Source: Rhizobium sp. Leaf306 (GTDB lineage Bacteria > Pseudomonadota > Alphaproteobacteria > Rhizobiales > Rhizobiaceae). Taken from it: a stretch of 64,000 nt of DNA. The stretch covers positions 888,970 through 952,969 of the forward strand of contig NZ_LMNX01000001.1 in assembly GCF_001423425.1 (NCBI RefSeq), read 5' to 3'. The notes under the pieces were generated by a model. That model was not told the DNA's origin. It made no database searches and worked only from the letters and a program-made list of their open reading frames with translations. Made by a program: the position numbers and the translations under genes. This document shows positions 34,453 through 42,349 of the stretch, piece by piece. How positions within the stretch are numbered: position 1 is the first letter of the stretch; each line of letters begins with the position of its first letter.

Positions 34453-35115
34453 TTACCGAACGATATATCTATCGGTGCGGTGGTTGATCGCAAGCGTCAG
34501 GTTCAGCGTCACCGCGGCGATGACCGAGCAGAGGATGACGAAGGGGCTGGCAACGAGGAAGGACAGGACCAGCACGACGCAATCAAGCCCGAGCTGGACG
34601 AAGCCGGCCCGCCAGCCGAGACGGTCCTGCAGGTAGAGCGCGAGGATCCCGAAACCGCCGAGCGAGGCGCGATGGCGAAACAGGATCAGCATGCCGCATC
34701 CGATCAGGAGACCGCCGAACAGGGCGGCAATGACCGGATCGATGGCGCTGATGGTAATCACCTTCGGCAGGACGCCCGTGAGCACCGACGTGACCGCGAC
34801 GGCGGAGAAGGTCTTGACCGTGAAGACCGGACCGAGCCGTCTGTAGGCAAGCCAGTAGAAGGGCAGGTTGAGCAGGAAGAATGCGGCACCAAAACTGATA
34901 TCGACGGAGTAGCGCAGCAGGAAGCCGATACCTGCCGTGCCGCCGATCAGAAGGTTTGCGGCCTGCAGCAGCACGACGCCCAGCGCTGCCAGCATGGAAC
35001 CGGCAAGGATCGCCTGCACATCTTCGATGAGCGAGTGTTTTTCCGAGCTGGACGCCCAAAGGCCGACGGGGCTCTTTTTGTCTGCGACGCTAGTCTTGTC
35101 GATCGCCTTTCCCAT
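34453..35115 (-). CDS. YitT family membrane protein, copy B
   Basis: A 220-residue protein with about five hydrophobic helices, including LLIGGTAGIGFLLRY and FRHRASLGGFGILALYLQDR, both hallmarks of the YitT/DUF161 core. It is shorter than typical YitT proteins (about 280 residues) and lacks the C-terminal DUF2179 domain. It is a clear paralogue of the next gene, with shared segments TAG..FLL, RHRASLGG.GILA.Y.QDR and NHR.DRYI. Function of the family is unknown. Its ATG overlaps the stop of copy A by one base. Confidence 0.88.
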   Translation of the reverse strand: MGKAIDKTSVADKKSPVGLWASSSEKHSLIEDVQAILAGSMLAALGVVLLQAANLLIGGTAGIGFLLRYSVDISFGAAFFLLNLPFYWLAYRRLGPVFTVKTFSAVAVTSVLTGVLPKVITISAIDPVIAALFGGLLIGCGMLILFRHRASLGGFGILALYLQDRLGWRAGFVQLGLDCVVLVLSFLVASPFVILCSVIAAVTLNLTLAINHRTDRYIVR

Positions 35116-35765
35116 CAGCGCACCGCAATATAGCGGTCGGAGCGATGGTTGACGGTCAAGAGCAGGTTGAGCACGACAGCACTCAGCAGCGACCAGACCA
35201 CGGTCATCGGGCTGACGACGAAAAAGGCAGCGGCCATGACGCAGAGATCGAAACCCAGCTGGACGAGCCCTGCCGGGATCTTGAACCGGTCCTGGATGTA
35301 GATCGCGAGAATGCCGATGCCGCCAAGCGAGGCGCGGTGCCGGTAAAGGCCCAGAAGGCCGAAGCCGATCAGGATGCCGCCGAGCAGCGCTGCCCAGAAC
35401 GGATCGAGATACTGGATCACCAGAAAGCGTTTCTCCAGCTCGGCAATGACGGAAACGCCGGCAATGGCGATAAAGGTCTTGACCGAAAAGCCGAGGCCGA
35501 GGCGCTTGAAGGACAGGTAGTAGAACGGCAGATTGACGACGAAGAACAGGACGCCGAAGGGAATGTCGAACGCATAATGCAGCAGGAAGGCGACGCCGGC
35601 CGTGCCGCTGGTGAGGAGCCCGACCTGGTTCAGCAGGTAAAGACCTAGGGCTGCGACCATGGCGCTGATGAACAGGCCCTGCGCATCTTCCAGCATCGTA
35701 TGGCGTGCCGGATCAAGGCTGTAGAAACCCATACGGCGCCTTGCTGCAACCTGTTCGTCGGCCAC
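35115..35765 (-). CDS. YitT family membrane protein, copy A
   Basis: A 216-residue polytopic protein, the upstream member of a tandem pair. The core reads LLTSGTAGVAFLLHYAFDIPFG and YRHRASLGGIGILAIYIQDR. It too lacks DUF2179. The pair most likely arose by duplication and is translated as a coupled unit (TGATG). It heads the minus-strand series YitT-A, YitT-B, Lhr, PdeM, though a promoter before Lhr cannot be excluded. Confidence 0.88.
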   Translation of the reverse strand: MADEQVAARRRMGFYSLDPARHTMLEDAQGLFISAMVAALGLYLLNQVGLLTSGTAGVAFLLHYAFDIPFGVLFFVVNLPFYYLSFKRLGLGFSVKTFIAIAGVSVIAELEKRFLVIQYLDPFWAALLGGILIGFGLLGLYRHRASLGGIGILAIYIQDRFKIPAGLVQLGFDLCVMAAAFFVVSPMTVVWSLLSAVVLNLLLTVNHRSDRYIAVR

Positions 35766-35870
35766 GCTATTCCCCTAGATTTTTGGCGATTGTGCACCGC
35801 GATAGCAGCTTCATCAAGCGACATCGCTGCGCCCGCCGACGGCCTTTCGAAATAACAACAAAGTGAAGGC

Positions 35871-36797
35871 TTACCCGGTCTTTCGCGACAGAAACAGTAT
35901 GCCGTGGATGGGTTTGCCGGCATCCATGCGAATGGTCGTCCGCTCGACGGCGATGAGAACGAAGCCGTAATACGCGAGCAGGCCGCCGATATAGACTTCC
36001 GAATGGGCGTAACGGAGCGAATCCTTGAGCACAAACGTCTCATCCTCGCCCGCATCTTCCACCGAGAAGGCGAACAGGCCGGATGGTGCCAGGAGCTCGG
36101 TCACCAGCGGAAAGACGGTTTCGAGCGAGCCGAGATACATCAGCACATCGGCTGCCGAGACGAGGTCGGCGCGGTGGGGCGGAAGCGTGTCGAACAGGCC
36201 GGACTGTGCTGCCTCAAGGCTGAGGTCCGATTGCCCTAGGTGATCGTAGAGGTGTTTTTCCGCAGCCTTGGCCAGCATGTTGGCAGACAGGTCGAACCCT
36301 TCTAGGCGCCCTGCCTTTTCGCGGATCTCGGCGCCGAACAGGCCGGTGCCGCAGCCGAGATCGACCACGGTCGCAAACGGCCCATGGGGCGCAACCAGCG
36401 TGCCAAGCTTTTGCGGGACCGAGTAGTTGAGCTTTTCCACCAGTGACGTATCGAACCTGTCGGCATAGTCGTCGAACAGGCCCTCCACATAGCGGCTGGG
36501 CGGCTGGTCCGGGACATCGCCGGCGCCGATCAGCGCGAGCCGCAGGCTGGCGCCGAAGATATCGTCCGGCTGCAGCTCGAGCGCGCGGCGATAGGCGTCG
36601 GCAGCACTGGCGAGTGCCGCCTTGTCGCGGTATTCGCCGAGCCTGAACCATCCGGCGGCCCATGCGGGGACGAGCTCAAGTGCCTGCTCCATCAGTTCCG
36701 CCGCTGCGGAGAAATCCTGTCCCTCGGCCAGCATGCGGGCATAATCCGCACGGCGGTCGGCAATGACGTCACCGGAAGAGAACTGGATCGCGCTCAT
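35871..36797 (-). CDS. TPR-containing class I SAM-dependent methyltransferase
   Basis: A 308-residue protein. Residues about 20-95 hold TPR-like helices (AAELMEQALELVPAWAAGWF, AADAYRRALELQPDDIFGAS). The methyltransferase domain begins at about 125 with motif I VVDLGCGTGLFG, then EGFDLSANMLAKA and LVSAADVLMYLGSL. The substrate is unknown. The frame stays open for another 1.3 kb upstream only because the opposite strand is GC-rich coding DNA; the ATG at 36797, opening MSAIQFSSGDV, is the sensible start. It diverges from the DUF6460 gene. Confidence 0.88.
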   Translation of the reverse strand: MSAIQFSSGDVIADRRADYARMLAEGQDFSAAAELMEQALELVPAWAAGWFRLGEYRDKAALASAADAYRRALELQPDDIFGASLRLALIGAGDVPDQPPSRYVEGLFDDYADRFDTSLVEKLNYSVPQKLGTLVAPHGPFATVVDLGCGTGLFGAEIREKAGRLEGFDLSANMLAKAAEKHLYDHLGQSDLSLEAAQSGLFDTLPPHRADLVSAADVLMYLGSLETVFPLVTELLAPSGLFAFSVEDAGEDETFVLKDSLRYAHSEVYIGGLLAYYGFVLIAVERTTIRMDAGKPIHGILFLSRKTG

Positions 36798-37016
36798 GGC
36801 GTGACGGCTTTCACTGGAGTTACGGCGGGCATTACGGCGACGGTGGAGTTGCGTCATCTCGCCATTCCCCTCGCCCCTCCTGTCACCCGGGCCACAAAAA
36901 AACTCAAGTTGTATTTGAGAGGCTAGTGAAGAGTGCCTATGTGACAGGTTGCGGGACTGTTCCCGCAAGGCTATGGCAATCCCAAACCAATTTTCCAACG
37001 GTGGAGACGATCGACG

Positions 37017-37283
37017 ATGGCGGATGGCGTGAACAGGTTCCTCGGCGATTCGATCGGCCGCACGATCATCAAGCTGATCGTCGTCTGCCTGATCGTAGGC
37101 TTCGTGCTGGCGTTCTTCGGCTTCACGCCGGACAATATCGTCGACACCATCCGCTATTATTTCCTCGACCTCTGGTACAACGGTTTCCAGGCACTGGGAC
37201 GCGTCGGAGACTATCTCCTTCTCGGCGCGATCATCGTGGTGCCTGTCTTCATCGTGCTGCGGCTTCTGAGCATTCGCCGCTGA
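37017..37283 (+). CDS. DUF6460 family small membrane protein
   Basis: An 88-residue protein with two membrane helices (IIKLIVVCLIVGFVLAFFGF and LLLGAIIVVPVFIVLRLL), matching the rhizobial DUF6460 family of unknown function. Its stop codon is directly followed by the ATG of the CAP-domain lipoprotein, so the two genes are co-transcribed. Confidence 0.82.
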   Translation: MADGVNRFLGDSIGRTIIKLIVVCLIVGFVLAFFGFTPDNIVDTIRYYFLDLWYNGFQALGRVGDYLLLGAIIVVPVFIVLRLLSIRR

Positions 37284-37769
37284 ATGTCGATGGTGTCTCT
37301 CCCCTCCCGTCGCACCTTTCTGGCGCTCGCCGGCACCGGCCTTCTCCTTGCCGGCTGCTCCACCACAGCAGTCCTGACACCGACGCCGGGTTCTGTCGAC
37401 GAGACGGAAGCGGCGCTTCCGCTCGTCAACAAGCTGCGCCAGGCAACGGGCCTTTCGTCTCTTGGCCTCGACAAGCAGGCACGACTGGCAGCAGGGCGGC
37501 AGGCCGTCCGAATGGCGAAGGCCAAGGAAATGAAGCACCTGATCGGCTTCGGGGACGATTTCGGCGACCGGATGCGAAAGAGCGAGGTGGCGCTGCCAGC
37601 GGCGGAAAACATTGCGGCTGGCCAGCATGATGTCGGCGACGCGGTCCAGGCCTGGATCGACTCGCCGAAACACTTGCGCAACATGCTGGGCAGCTACAAG
37701 AGCCTCGGCGTTGCCGCCGCCCGCGCAAGCGACGGACGGCTGTACTGGGCGATGGTGCTTTCCAACTGA
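37284..37769 (+). CDS. CAP (SCP-like) domain lipoprotein
   Basis: A 161-residue protein. The N terminus (SRRTFLALAGTGLLLAGC) has a twin-arginine-like start, a hydrophobic core and a lipobox LAGC, so it is probably lipidated after export. The CAP domain follows: LPLVNKLRQATGL, AARQAVRMA-type helix, AAENIAAGQ and AWIDSPKHLRNML, with the expected His/Glu positions. Bacterial CAP proteins have few assigned functions. The gene starts on the base after the DUF6460 stop. Confidence 0.85.
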   Translation: MSMVSLPSRRTFLALAGTGLLLAGCSTTAVLTPTPGSVDETEAALPLVNKLRQATGLSSLGLDKQARLAAGRQAVRMAKAKEMKHLIGFGDDFGDRMRKSEVALPAAENIAAGQHDVGDAVQAWIDSPKHLRNMLGSYKSLGVAAARASDGRLYWAMVLSN

Positions 37770-37782
37770 TCGAAGCCGGCGG

Positions 37783-38886
37783 CTAGAGGCTTTTGGCCGC
37801 CCATTGGTCGAGATGCGTGTCGCGCAGATCGCGGATCGAGGTGACCTTTTCCTGGTCAAGCAGAGACGACAAGCCGCGGACGATTGCGGATGGCAGGCCC
37901 GGCCCTTCATAGACCATGCAGGAATAGACCTGAACGAGATCGGCTCCGGCGCGGATCTTTTCGAGCGCTTGCGCCGCACTTCCCACACCGCCGACGCCGA
38001 TGATCGGCAGATCCTTGCCGACCCGCTGGCGCATCTTGGCAAGCACGGTCGTGGAGCGTGAAAACAGCGGCGCGCCGGAAAGGCCGCCCGCTTCTTTCGC
38101 CTGGGTCTGGTTGCGCAGACCGTCACGCGCCAGTGTCGTGTTGGAGACGATCAGACCATCCAGAGCATGGGACGTCGCTTCTGCCGCGACGTCGTCCATT
38201 CCCTCTTCGGTCAGATCCGGCGCGATTTTCAGGAAGATCGGCACGGAACGGCCATGGCGGGTCGCCTCTTCGTCACGCACGGACAGGATTGCCTCGAGCA
38301 GTGCCTTCAGACTGTCGCGCGCCTGCAGGTCGCGCAGGCCGGGCGTGTTGGGCGACGAGATATTGGCTGTGAAATAGGTGGCAAGGCCGTAGAATTTGCG
38401 GATACCGGCGACGTAATCGGCGATACGGTCCTGCGCATCCTTGTTGGCACCGATATTGACGCCCACGATGCCGCTTGCGCCTCTACGGGCCGAAAGTCGC
38501 TGGAACGCCGCCTCGTGGCCCTCGTTGTTGAAGCCGAGCCGGTTGATGATGCCGCGATCCTCGACCAGCCGGAAAATGCGCGGCTTGTCGTTGCCGGCCT
38601 GCGGCTTCGGCGTGACGGTTCCGATTTCGGTGAAGCCGAAGCCGAGCTTCAGGACCGCATCCGGCACTTCGGCATTCTTGTCATAGCCGGCGGCAAGCCC
38701 GATCGGGTTTTCGAAGCGGATGCCGGCGATCGTCTGGGCGAGCCGCGGATCGGCCTTGAGGCTGCAGGCCGGCACGACACCGCTTTTCAGCGCCGCGACC
38801 GACAGGCCGTGAGCTTTTTCCGGATCGAAGACGAACAGACTGCGCGACGCCAGCGCCGAAAACGGCCGCATCACTGTTCCGATCAT
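37783..38886 (-). CDS. pyrD: Dihydroorotate dehydrogenase (quinone), class 2
   Basis: A 367-residue class 2 enzyme that oxidises dihydroorotate to orotate in pyrimidine synthesis, using membrane quinone. The N-terminal membrane-association helix ([20 protein letters not shown]) marks class 2. FMN-site and catalytic landmarks: [47 protein letters not shown] with the catalytic Ser, VSNTTL, and [13 protein letters not shown]. The DUF952 gene upstream overlaps its start by 4 bases (ATGA), so the pair is an operon. Confidence 0.96.
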   Translation of the reverse strand: MIGTVMRPFSALASRSLFVFDPEKAHGLSVAALKSGVVPACSLKADPRLAQTIAGIRFENPIGLAAGYDKNAEVPDAVLKLGFGFTEIGTVTPKPQAGNDKPRIFRLVEDRGIINRLGFNNEGHEAAFQRLSARRGASGIVGVNIGANKDAQDRIADYVAGIRKFYGLATYFTANISSPNTPGLRDLQARDSLKALLEAILSVRDEEATRHGRSVPIFLKIAPDLTEEGMDDVAAEATSHALDGLIVSNTTLARDGLRNQTQAKEAGGLSGAPLFSRSTTVLAKMRQRVGKDLPIIGVGGVGSAAQALEKIRAGADLVQVYSCMVYEGPGLPSAIVRGLSSLLDQEKVTSIRDLRDTHLDQWAAKSL

Positions 38887-39230
38887 GGCATTTTCTCCGG
38901 AAAGGCATGCTGGCCGTCAACGCCGATCAAAAGCGGCATTTCCCACAGCACGGCTGAAAACGGCAGGAAGCCATATAGGTGGGGGAAAAGATCGCCGCCG
39001 CGCGAGGGTTCGAATTTCAGGGCATCGCCCAGAACCAGCGTGTTGACGGCGACCAGCATCAGGCCCGTCAGGCCGGCGAAATGCCGCTTGGCCGTTTCGC
39101 GCGCCTGGGACCCGGTGGAGAAATGGATGTAGCCGTCGCGCAGGTCGATTTCCGCACCTTCGAAGCGACCAGTCTCCTTGGCCTTGCGCCAAAGTGAATC
39201 GGGTACGATCTTGTAGACGATATCGGGCAT
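38883..39230 (-). CDS. DUF952 domain-containing protein
   Basis: A 115-residue protein of the DUF952 family, which has an ADP-ribosyltransferase-like fold in known structures. [18 protein letters not shown] is the family signature (the conserved HFS), with [13 protein letters not shown] near the end. The function is not established. It is co-translated with pyrD, a linkage common in rhizobia. ATG at 39230 is used; a GTG one codon earlier is possible. Confidence 0.88.
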   Translation of the reverse strand: MPDIVYKIVPDSLWRKAKETGRFEGAEIDLRDGYIHFSTGSQARETAKRHFAGLTGLMLVAVNTLVLGDALKFEPSRGGDLFPHLYGFLPFSAVLWEMPLLIGVDGQHAFPEKMP

Positions 39231-39322
39231 CACGAACTCCCATAGTCCGGCTCTGATCTATGATCGGCACCGTTTGCCGCAAAGGGCGTTGATTGTCCAT
39301 GGTGCAATGAGGAGGAAGGATC

Positions 39323-39727
39323 ATGAAAAGGATCACTGCGACACGAGTCTTTGTAACCGTTGCGCTCTCGACGCAGGTGCTTTCGCTGCCGGCTCAAGCG
39401 CAAGACGACCGGCGGTTCCAGCTGGAGCGGACCGAACAGGGGATCGTTCGGCTGGATACGCAAACCGGCGCGATGTCGCTGTGCAACGACACCGACGGAG
39501 AACTGGTCTGCCGCATGGCACCGGACGAGCGGGCCGCCTATGAAAAGGAACTGGATCTGCTCGAAAAACGCGTAACCGCGCTGGAACAGCGTCTTGCCGA
39601 TCGCCCCAAGACCTTTCCTGATGACGATGCTGTCGACCGGTCGCTCTCGATCATCGAGCGGTTCATGCGCGGCGTCATGTCGATGGTACGGGAATTTGGC
39701 GGCGAGCCGCAACCGGACGGGACCTGA
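39323..39727 (+). CDS. Exported protein of unknown function
   Basis: A 134-residue protein with a signal peptide ending in LSLPAQAQ, so periplasmic. The mature part has a short strand pair with two Cys (SLCNDTDGELVCRMAP), then a coiled-coil-like helix (YEKELDLLEKRVTALEQRL) and an amphipathic C-terminal helix. GAGGAAGG sits 6 bases upstream of the ATG. I do not recognise a named family. It diverges from the DUF952-pyrD pair. Confidence 0.72.
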   Translation: MKRITATRVFVTVALSTQVLSLPAQAQDDRRFQLERTEQGIVRLDTQTGAMSLCNDTDGELVCRMAPDERAAYEKELDLLEKRVTALEQRLADRPKTFPDDDAVDRSLSIIERFMRGVMSMVREFGGEPQPDGT

Positions 39728-39825
39728 GTCATGCTATTTTGCAGACTTGTGTCGCGCCACACTCGGCGCTACACATTAGGTATTACAGGGAAAGCACGAC
39801 TATGCCTTTGGGAGGGGGCGTGGAC

Positions 39826-40473
39826 ATGCAGACACTCAACATCATCATCGCCGACGACCATCCGCTTTTCCGCGGTGCGCTGAAACAGGCGATACAAGGC
39901 GTTGCCGACGAAATTGTCATCATCGAAGCGGGCGACTTCGATGCGGCGAGAACAGCGGCGCAAGACAATCCCGAAACCGATCTCATGCTGCTCGACCTTG
40001 CCATGCCGGGCGTGAGCGGATTTGCGGGCCTGACGTCGCTCAGGTCGGCCTTTCCGGCGCTACCGGTGATCATCGTTTCAGCCACGGACGATCGCAGCAC
40101 GATCAGGCGGGCGCTCGATCTGGGCGCTTCCGGCTTCATTTCCAAATCCTGCGGGCTGGACGATATCAGGGCCGGAATACAGGCCGTGCTGGAAGGCGAT
40201 ATCTGGGTGCCGAAAGGCGAGACATCGCAGAGCGAGGAAGACGCCGCAAGATCAGACATTCTCGACCGTCTGCGGACGCTGACGCCCCAGCAGCACCGGG
40301 TTCTGTCGATGCTTGGCGAAGGCCTGCTCAACAAGCAGATCGCCTACGAGCTGGGCGTCTCTGAGGCGACCATCAAGGCGCATGTCTCGGCTATTCTTTT
40401 GAAGCTGAACGTCGATAGTCGCACCCAGGCCGTCATCAAGCTCGGCCGGCTCAACATGGCCATGGTGGCGTAG
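39826..40473 (+). CDS. NarL/FixJ-type response regulator
   Basis: A 215-residue protein. The receiver domain has the acidic pair in IIADDHP, phospho-Asp57 in LMLLDLAMPG, and a switch/Lys pair in IIVSATD and FISKSCG. The C-terminal LuxR-type HTH (LTPQQHRVLSMLGEGLLNKQ, VSEATIKAHVSAILLKL) begins at about residue 150. No histidine kinase is adjacent; the SSS-hybrid kinase at 8515 is distant. GGGAGGGGG before the ATG at 39826 decides the start. A hairpin at 40477-40506 follows. Confidence 0.9.
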   Translation: MQTLNIIIADDHPLFRGALKQAIQGVADEIVIIEAGDFDAARTAAQDNPETDLMLLDLAMPGVSGFAGLTSLRSAFPALPVIIVSATDDRSTIRRALDLGASGFISKSCGLDDIRAGIQAVLEGDIWVPKGETSQSEEDAARSDILDRLRTLTPQQHRVLSMLGEGLLNKQIAYELGVSEATIKAHVSAILLKLNVDSRTQAVIKLGRLNMAMVA

Positions 40474-40476
40474 GAT

Positions 40477-40508
40477 AGCAGCAAAGGATTTTATTCCTTT
40501 TCTGCTTT
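40477..40508 (+). terminator. Candidate intrinsic terminator after the response regulator gene
   Basis: AAAGGA (40483-40488) pairs with TCCTTT (40495-40500), extended after a 2-base mismatch by AGCA (40477-40480)/TGCT (40503-40506), then TTT. The stem is weak and AT-rich. Confidence 0.5.
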
Positions 40509-40682
40509 ACGAAATCCCCCTGCTGGGCTAAATTCTGCGACGAGCAAGCGGAGATCGCTCATCTCCGGGCGGCGGCCTTGAGGGCCGGTATCCTTGACGC
40601 TTGCATCCAACGGGACTGATCGGCAATGGCAGGCGGAAGGCGGCAACGGCTGTTTCGTCTTGTGCCGGGGGCAGGGACGACG

Positions 40683-41348
40683 ATGCTGTCACATGAGACG
40701 ATATGGATCGCGATCGACACGCTGGCTGAGCGTCATCAGCTGTCGCCGTCCGGGCTTGCCCGACGCGCAGGACTGGATCCGACCTCGTTCAACAAGTCGA
40801 AACGGCTTGGCCCCGACGGACGGCTGCGATGGCCCTCGACGGAATCGATTGCCAAAGTTCTGGAAGCGACCGGCGCAACGGTCGATCAGTTCATGAGCTA
40901 TCTGCCGCATGCGATGGGCAGGTCGCAACTTCCCGACGGCAATTTTCCATCCCAGAACGGCACGATCCCGCTGCTCGGCTTTGCCCAGGCCGGCTCCGGC
41001 GGCTTTTTCGACGATGGCGGTTTTCCTGCCGGACAGGGCTGGGATGTGGTGGAATTTCCCGTCGATCCCGCCCGAAAAGCCGGTGTCTACGCGCTCGAGG
41101 TCCAGGGCGATTCCATGATGCCGCTCTATCGGGACGGCGACGTGCTGATTGTCGAGCCCGGTGCACAGGTTCGGCGCGGCGACCGCGTGGTGTTGAAAAC
41201 CCGAGAGGGCGAGGTGATGGCGAAAGTTCTGGCGCGCCAGAGCGCGCGCCTGATCGAGCTTCTGTCGCTCAACCCCGAACACGCGAACCGTTCCTTCGAC
41301 ACGGCCGATGTGGAATGGATGGCGCGGATCATCTGGGCGAGCCAGTAA
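40683..41348 (+). CDS. S24 (LexA-like) helix-turn-helix transcriptional regulator
   Basis: A 221-residue protein. Residues 1-70 form an XRE-type HTH (LSPSGLARRAGLDPTSFNKS). Residues about 95-220 form a LexA/CI-type peptidase S24 domain with the catalytic dyad Ser144 (VQGDSMMPLY) and Lys181 (EVMAKVL). Many members of this group act as stress or phage-type repressors cleaved on RecA activation, but a clear Ala-Gly cleavage site is not certain here (AGSGG near residue 103 is a candidate). The start at 40683 has AGGGACG upstream. Confidence 0.88.
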   Translation: MLSHETIWIAIDTLAERHQLSPSGLARRAGLDPTSFNKSKRLGPDGRLRWPSTESIAKVLEATGATVDQFMSYLPHAMGRSQLPDGNFPSQNGTIPLLGFAQAGSGGFFDDGGFPAGQGWDVVEFPVDPARKAGVYALEVQGDSMMPLYRDGDVLIVEPGAQVRRGDRVVLKTREGEVMAKVLARQSARLIELLSLNPEHANRSFDTADVEWMARIIWASQ

Positions 41349-41391
41349 GCCGCGTTGCATTCAGCGTCTCTTGAGAAAAAATTCCTCTGTC

Positions 41392-42294
41392 TCAATAGAG
41401 GCCGTTCGGGAAATAGCGCAGGTAGAGTTCCTGCAGGCGGCCGTTGCGCGACAATTCGGCCAGCGCCTGATCAAAGGCGGCGGCAAGGGTCGGATCGTTT
41501 CTGCGGACCATGATGGTCAGGCCCTCGCCTAGAAATTTCTGCGACAGGTAGGGGCCGTCGAACAGGCTGCAGCAGGTCTCCGATGCCTCGCTTGCGACCC
41601 AGAAAGGCATGCGAAGGCCATCAGCAAAGACTGCATCCACTTGTCTCTCCTTCAGCGCTGCCAGCATTTCCTCGTAACTGTCGAACGGCTTTTGCGTGAG
41701 CTTCGGGAAGAACGCTCTTAGCATCGCCTCATGCGCCGTTCCCTTGACGACACCGACCGGACGATCGCTGAGGTCCGATACCGTGGTCGCAGCCGGTGTC
41801 GCCGCGTTGTTGCGGGCAAACCTTGCCGGGATACCGAGATAGGGCCTGGAAAAAAGAAAGCGCTGCCGCAGCGACGGAGTTGCAGCGACCGCTGCCATCA
41901 CGGCCTCCCCGCCCCCGTCTTCCAGGGTCTTTTCGAGATCCGCGAAGGGCATGGCCTGAATCTGGCACTTTGCCTCGATCTTCAGGACCGTGCAAATCTC
42001 GCGGGCGAGATCGATGTTGAAGCCTGACAGCCGGCCAGATTGATCTGCGAAATTGAAAGGGGGGAAATCGACAGTCGTCAGGATGCGCACGCGCAGGATT
42101 GTCGACAGATCCTGGCGCTCCACGCGTTCTCGTGCGTCAAACATCAGCGGAAGCTGGGTCGCCGGGGTAGAAGGCGGAGCGGTGGAGGCCGCAAGTGCCT
42201 GCGTTGCGGACAGAAGTCCGTATATCACCACCACCAAGAGCTGCATAAACTTGAAAACACCACTGCTTTTTAGGGATGTAATCAGGTATCGCAT
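41392..42294 (-). CDS. Periplasmic solute-binding protein (family 3, amino-acid type)
   Basis: About 300 residues. A hydrophobic N terminus (MQLLVVVIYGLLSATQALAA) is a signal peptide, preceded by a short leader if ATG 42294 is used; ATG 42246 is an alternative. The mature protein has the SBP_bac_3 pattern: LTTVDFPPFNFADQSGRLSGFNIDLA, AMPFADLEKTLEDG, FSRPYLGIPARF and GVVKGTAHEAML. No transporter genes lie next to it. It diverges from the large glycosyltransferase, so it may act as a sensor or orphan binding protein. Confidence 0.83.
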   Translation of the reverse strand: MRYLITSLKSSGVFKFMQLLVVVIYGLLSATQALAASTAPPSTPATQLPLMFDARERVERQDLSTILRVRILTTVDFPPFNFADQSGRLSGFNIDLAREICTVLKIEAKCQIQAMPFADLEKTLEDGGGEAVMAAVAATPSLRQRFLFSRPYLGIPARFARNNAATPAATTVSDLSDRPVGVVKGTAHEAMLRAFFPKLTQKPFDSYEEMLAALKERQVDAVFADGLRMPFWVASEASETCCSLFDGPYLSQKFLGEGLTIMVRRNDPTLAAAFDQALAELSRNGRLQELYLRYFPNGLY

Positions 42295-42349
42295 CTTTAT
42301 GATCCGTGTGGGGCAATAGGGGTTCGTCTGCGGACGGTGTAGCAGCAAC

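Noticed and set aside
36798..38126. Long minus-strand extension of the TPR methyltransferase frame
   Set aside because: It runs antisense to the DUF6460 and CAP genes and overlaps pyrD; its composition is that of a shadow frame, and the methyltransferase start at 36797 is well supported.
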